Source: Cucumis sativus (lineage: Eukaryota; Streptophyta; Magnoliopsida; Cucurbitales; Cucurbitaceae). From it: a stretch of DNA of 64,000 nucleotides. Under the pieces are notes generated by a model that saw nothing but the letters and a program-made list of their open reading frames with translations, had not been told where the DNA came from and made no database searches. Position numbers and translations under genes: made by a program. Shown here piece after piece: positions 61,275 through 64,000 of the stretch (position 1 is its first letter; every line of letters starts with the position of its first letter). Where the stretch lies: the NCBI RefSeq assembly GCF_000004075.3, contig NC_026657.2, positions 18,472,501-18,536,500 on the forward strand, in the 5' to 3' direction.

Positions 61275-62810
61275 TGTAACATCCCAAAATTTAAGGTAAT
61301 TTTAAATTTAATTATCTTAATTGAATTGAATTTAAGTTGGAATTATTTGGGTGTTATTTTAGATAAATTAAGAGATTTGTTTGTTTTGTGAAGATTATAA
61401 TTAATTAAATATTTATGGAAGAATATCTAATTAATTATGAAAATTGATTTTTTTTATATTGTTATGGATGAATAAAAGAGAATGATCTTGGTAATTTATT
61501 TTAGGATTTTGAGTATAGATATATGTGTTTGATGTTATGGAAGGATGAGAAAATTATATTATTGAAAATAATATAATTAGTTTGAATAATCTAAAATTTT
61601 GTTATTTTAAAGAAGGGATAAAAAGTTGGAATTGATAGTATTTAATGAGGGGAGAGAATGTTTGTTTTGGGAAGAGGAAAAGTAAAAGAAATAGAAAAGT
61701 AATAATAATATATTATTATATTATTATTATTATTATTATTAATTCTATTTTAAGAAAAAAAAGAAAAATAATAATAATAAAAGAAAGGAAAAAGAAAGAA
61801 AAAAATATACTTATAATATTTTATTTTATTTTTCTCTTTTCCTATTCATCTTCTTCCTTTCTCTACCTGTTCAACCTACGACCACAACCATCTCTTTTCT
61901 TCCTTCTCTTTTCCTTTCTCTTTTCTTTCTTCTTTTTCTTCCTCTTTTCTTTTCGTTTTCTACCGCCGGCCACCCCAAATTTCTCTTCTTCCGTTTCTCT
62001 TTCTTTTCTACCATACCCAGCCGCCTCTGCAGCCTCTCCGTCTGCAACCGTCGGCCGCCATCTCTGTTTGCGAAGCAAGCCGTACGCGTCACCTTGCAGC
62101 TGTCGTCCAGATCTGCGTCGCCGTGCCGTCCAAATCCTCGCCGCCGCTCGTGTTCCGTTCTCACAGTTTGTTGAAGCCAAAACCAGCCGTCGCTGCGTCC
62201 CTTACACTCCGTGACCTCGTCAGACCGCGTCGCGCCAGTTCGGTTACGTTGCCGAACTACTCTCCGTCGCGCGTAGCTACTGTTAAACATCCAAAACCCT
62301 TCTGCCTTTGTTTGCAAAACGTCGCTGCGTGAATTCTGCCTTCTAATCGTGGATTTGACCTCCAAGTTGTGAGTTCATTGGTATTGTGGATTTAGTAGTA
62401 TTGTTCTTGGCTAGCGTAAGTTTTAAAAACTGGTTAATTGATTTGGGTATTGCTTGATTTTAAGGTGATACTGAAGAGGTCGTGCTTAGATATCTAAGTT
62501 TCAACGTGAGCTTCATTGGAATTGTTGCTTCATTCTACTTCGAATTTAATTTATTGGATTTAGTCCGATTGAAAAACTTACATAATCTTGAGGTAAGGGT
62601 TTCTCTACTACTGGACTCACCTATGCTTTTGAATTGTGATGTCTGTATAGCCACCTCTGATTGAGTAAAGATGTTGAAACGATATATATATACGTATGGA
62701 TATAGATTTGGTGTTGAATGTATACTGTGGATGACTGAAAATATATATACACATGGATTGAAGTAGACTTGATGTTGAATGCATATTGTGATTGTCTTGG
62801 AATATATATA
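61275..62810 (+). mobile_element. TGTAAC repeat family, 5' part (forward)
   Basis: Starts TGTAACATCCCAAAATTTAA and then follows the family: GGGTGTTATTTTA (61349), AT-rich with TTA microsatellites (61700-61745), pyrimidine-rich (61830-61960), GC-rich island (61985-62335), 'tctctactactggactcacct' (62602), then 'gaaaatatatatacacatgg'-type repeats. It is cut at 62810 by another repeat. The 164- to 189-aa frames here are low-complexity island sequence, not genes. Confidence 0.62.
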
Positions 62811-64000
62811 TGTTGGAATTTTTTGTCCTAAAACTCGTAGTTTGTAAATCATATTCTGTTCAATAAAATTGTTATTGAAAAATTAAATATTATAATCTTA
62901 AATCCAATAAATCAAGTTCCAAGGCTATTTTTGAATAAACTTGAACTTTATGTGTAAACATAAACGTGGATCAAGTTCGAGTATATAGCCTAAATAGTCT
63001 ATAGTATATGAAATAAAGGTTGGACGCCTTCTTTAGAGAAACTATGGATGCGGCCCACTTTGTAGTACAAACGAGGTGATCCTAATCGTTCATGTAGAGA
63101 AATGAAAGTGGGGGCATCCTATGTAAAATGTTTACATAAAACTGAACCATGAATTAGTCTTTTTTACGTTATAACACCGTTTACTGTTTAAAACTGACTA
63201 TCTCAATTATTGATGACCTAGGTAACTTAGTCTTAATTTTGAGTTAACTATGAACTCCTGTTCACACGAGATTATCCTTAGATATGCATAGGTGTGGGCA
63301 ATTCATCAGTGTTGGCCCAATAAGCCTCCCATTTCAGGGGTAAGATCGGGTGGATAGCTGGGAACATAGGGTACAAGATGGAATTCACTCCTACCCGCTT
63401 TAGGGTTAGTAGATAGGTTGTTCTCTTAAGCACTGAATCCAAGTCTTGAACAAGGGGCCCCACCCTCTCATTGGCCCGAGAGGGATTAAGTTTATAGGTT
63501 GAACCTTAAACCAATTGTTCAATAGTGGATTAGTGGAACTTAAGGAGCAAGATGTAATCTTGGGGGTAAAACGGTATTTTAACCCAACCAAAATTACGAG
63601 CAACCTGTGAAGGATTAACTTACTGATTATGGTTTTATCAAATGGACACAAATATTTCTATAGTGAGAGGAGTGCAACTACGGGACTTTAGTGGAATGAC
63701 CCGTTAGTTAACGAATGTTGATTAACTCGGTTTAAAAGAGTTTAGCTAGTTAATCTTGAATCGTTGGAGCCCATGATCTATAGGTCCATTAGGTTCCTCT
63801 GCTAGCTCATATGGATTAAACTTAGAACAGTGTGATGTAATAAGTCGAATTGTTCGAATTGGAAGAAGAAAGGGAAACCGACAAATATAGTGATATAGTC
63901 GTCGGTCTTCTAATTAGAAAGAGAGCTTTATGTTTTACATACTATATGTATGAATGCAGATTCATACTAAGAAGCTCGGAATTGGTCAAAAATAGTAAAA
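62811..64000 (+). mobile_element. LTR-like repeat, TGTTGG family (runs off window)
   Basis: Begins TGTTGGAATTTTTTGTCC at 62811, abruptly after TATATATA. Aligned by eye with reverse 14530-15165, reverse 10370-10760 and forward 3204-4634. No coding capacity. The TG start and multi-copy, non-coding character suggest an LTR or solo LTR of at least 1.2 kb. The right end, primer-binding site and internal domain are outside the window. Confidence 0.6.

Noticed and set aside
61645..62365. 164-189 codon frames
   Set aside because: Same GC-rich and pyrimidine-rich island of the TGTAAC repeat. The frames are not shared with the copies at 35530-35880 or 42295-42700.

Overview
This is a repeat-rich, AT-rich stretch of a plant nuclear genome. 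Intron-containing MLP/Bet v 1-type genes, CACTA transposons, Ty3/gypsy debris, long-terminal-repeat (LTR) fragments and captured plant gene exons (SET domain, histone H3, Ulp1-type protease, MYB) all point to a eudicot. The MLP proteins look like those of Cucurbitaceae (cucumber, melon and relatives), but that family call is inference from recalled protein style, not from a search. Most long open frames here are chance or repeat frames.

Layout. 1-3203: no recognisable gene. 3204-10240: a fragment of an LTR-like repeat (the 'TGTTGG' family) split by a complete 5.4-kb CACTA transposon (4635-10034, GGC target duplication) that carries an ATX-like SET exon and a piece of another repeat family. 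10370-15165: fragments of the two repeat families plus a 5S-rRNA-like segment. 18057-20532: MLP-like gene A, two exons. 21626-26621: a second complete CACTA (TAG duplication) with a Ulp1-type exon remnant and a 1-kb degenerate AT-rich array. 29344-29476: a broken MYB-domain fragment near a transposon-like end. 30344-31243: MLP-like gene B. 33134-38545: a truncated CACTA end and two reverse copies of the 'TGTAAC' repeat family, one with a 21-bp minisatellite.

39003-59523: a direct segmental duplication. Copy 1 holds a secreted Pro/His-rich 20-residue-repeat gene, a 2.5-kb TGTAAC repeat, and an outer CACTA (45102-53135) into which another CACTA (45407-49610, TAT duplication) has inserted. The inner CACTA carries a histone H3 fragment and a Ulp1-like protease remnant with the His, Asp and Cys boxes. 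Copy 2 holds a second broken Pro/His-rich gene and a deletion that removed the left half of the outer CACTA. It is interrupted at 59524 by a further CACTA end. A Ty3/gypsy integrase remnant lies between the copies. 61275-64000: another TGTAAC repeat interrupted by a TGTTGG-family LTR that runs off the window.

The two MLP genes are the only intact protein-coding genes I can support. The Pro/His-rich pair appears broken in both copies as sequenced. The most interesting signal is repeated capture of host gene exons, several of them chromatin-related, by CACTA elements of two subterminal-repeat families.
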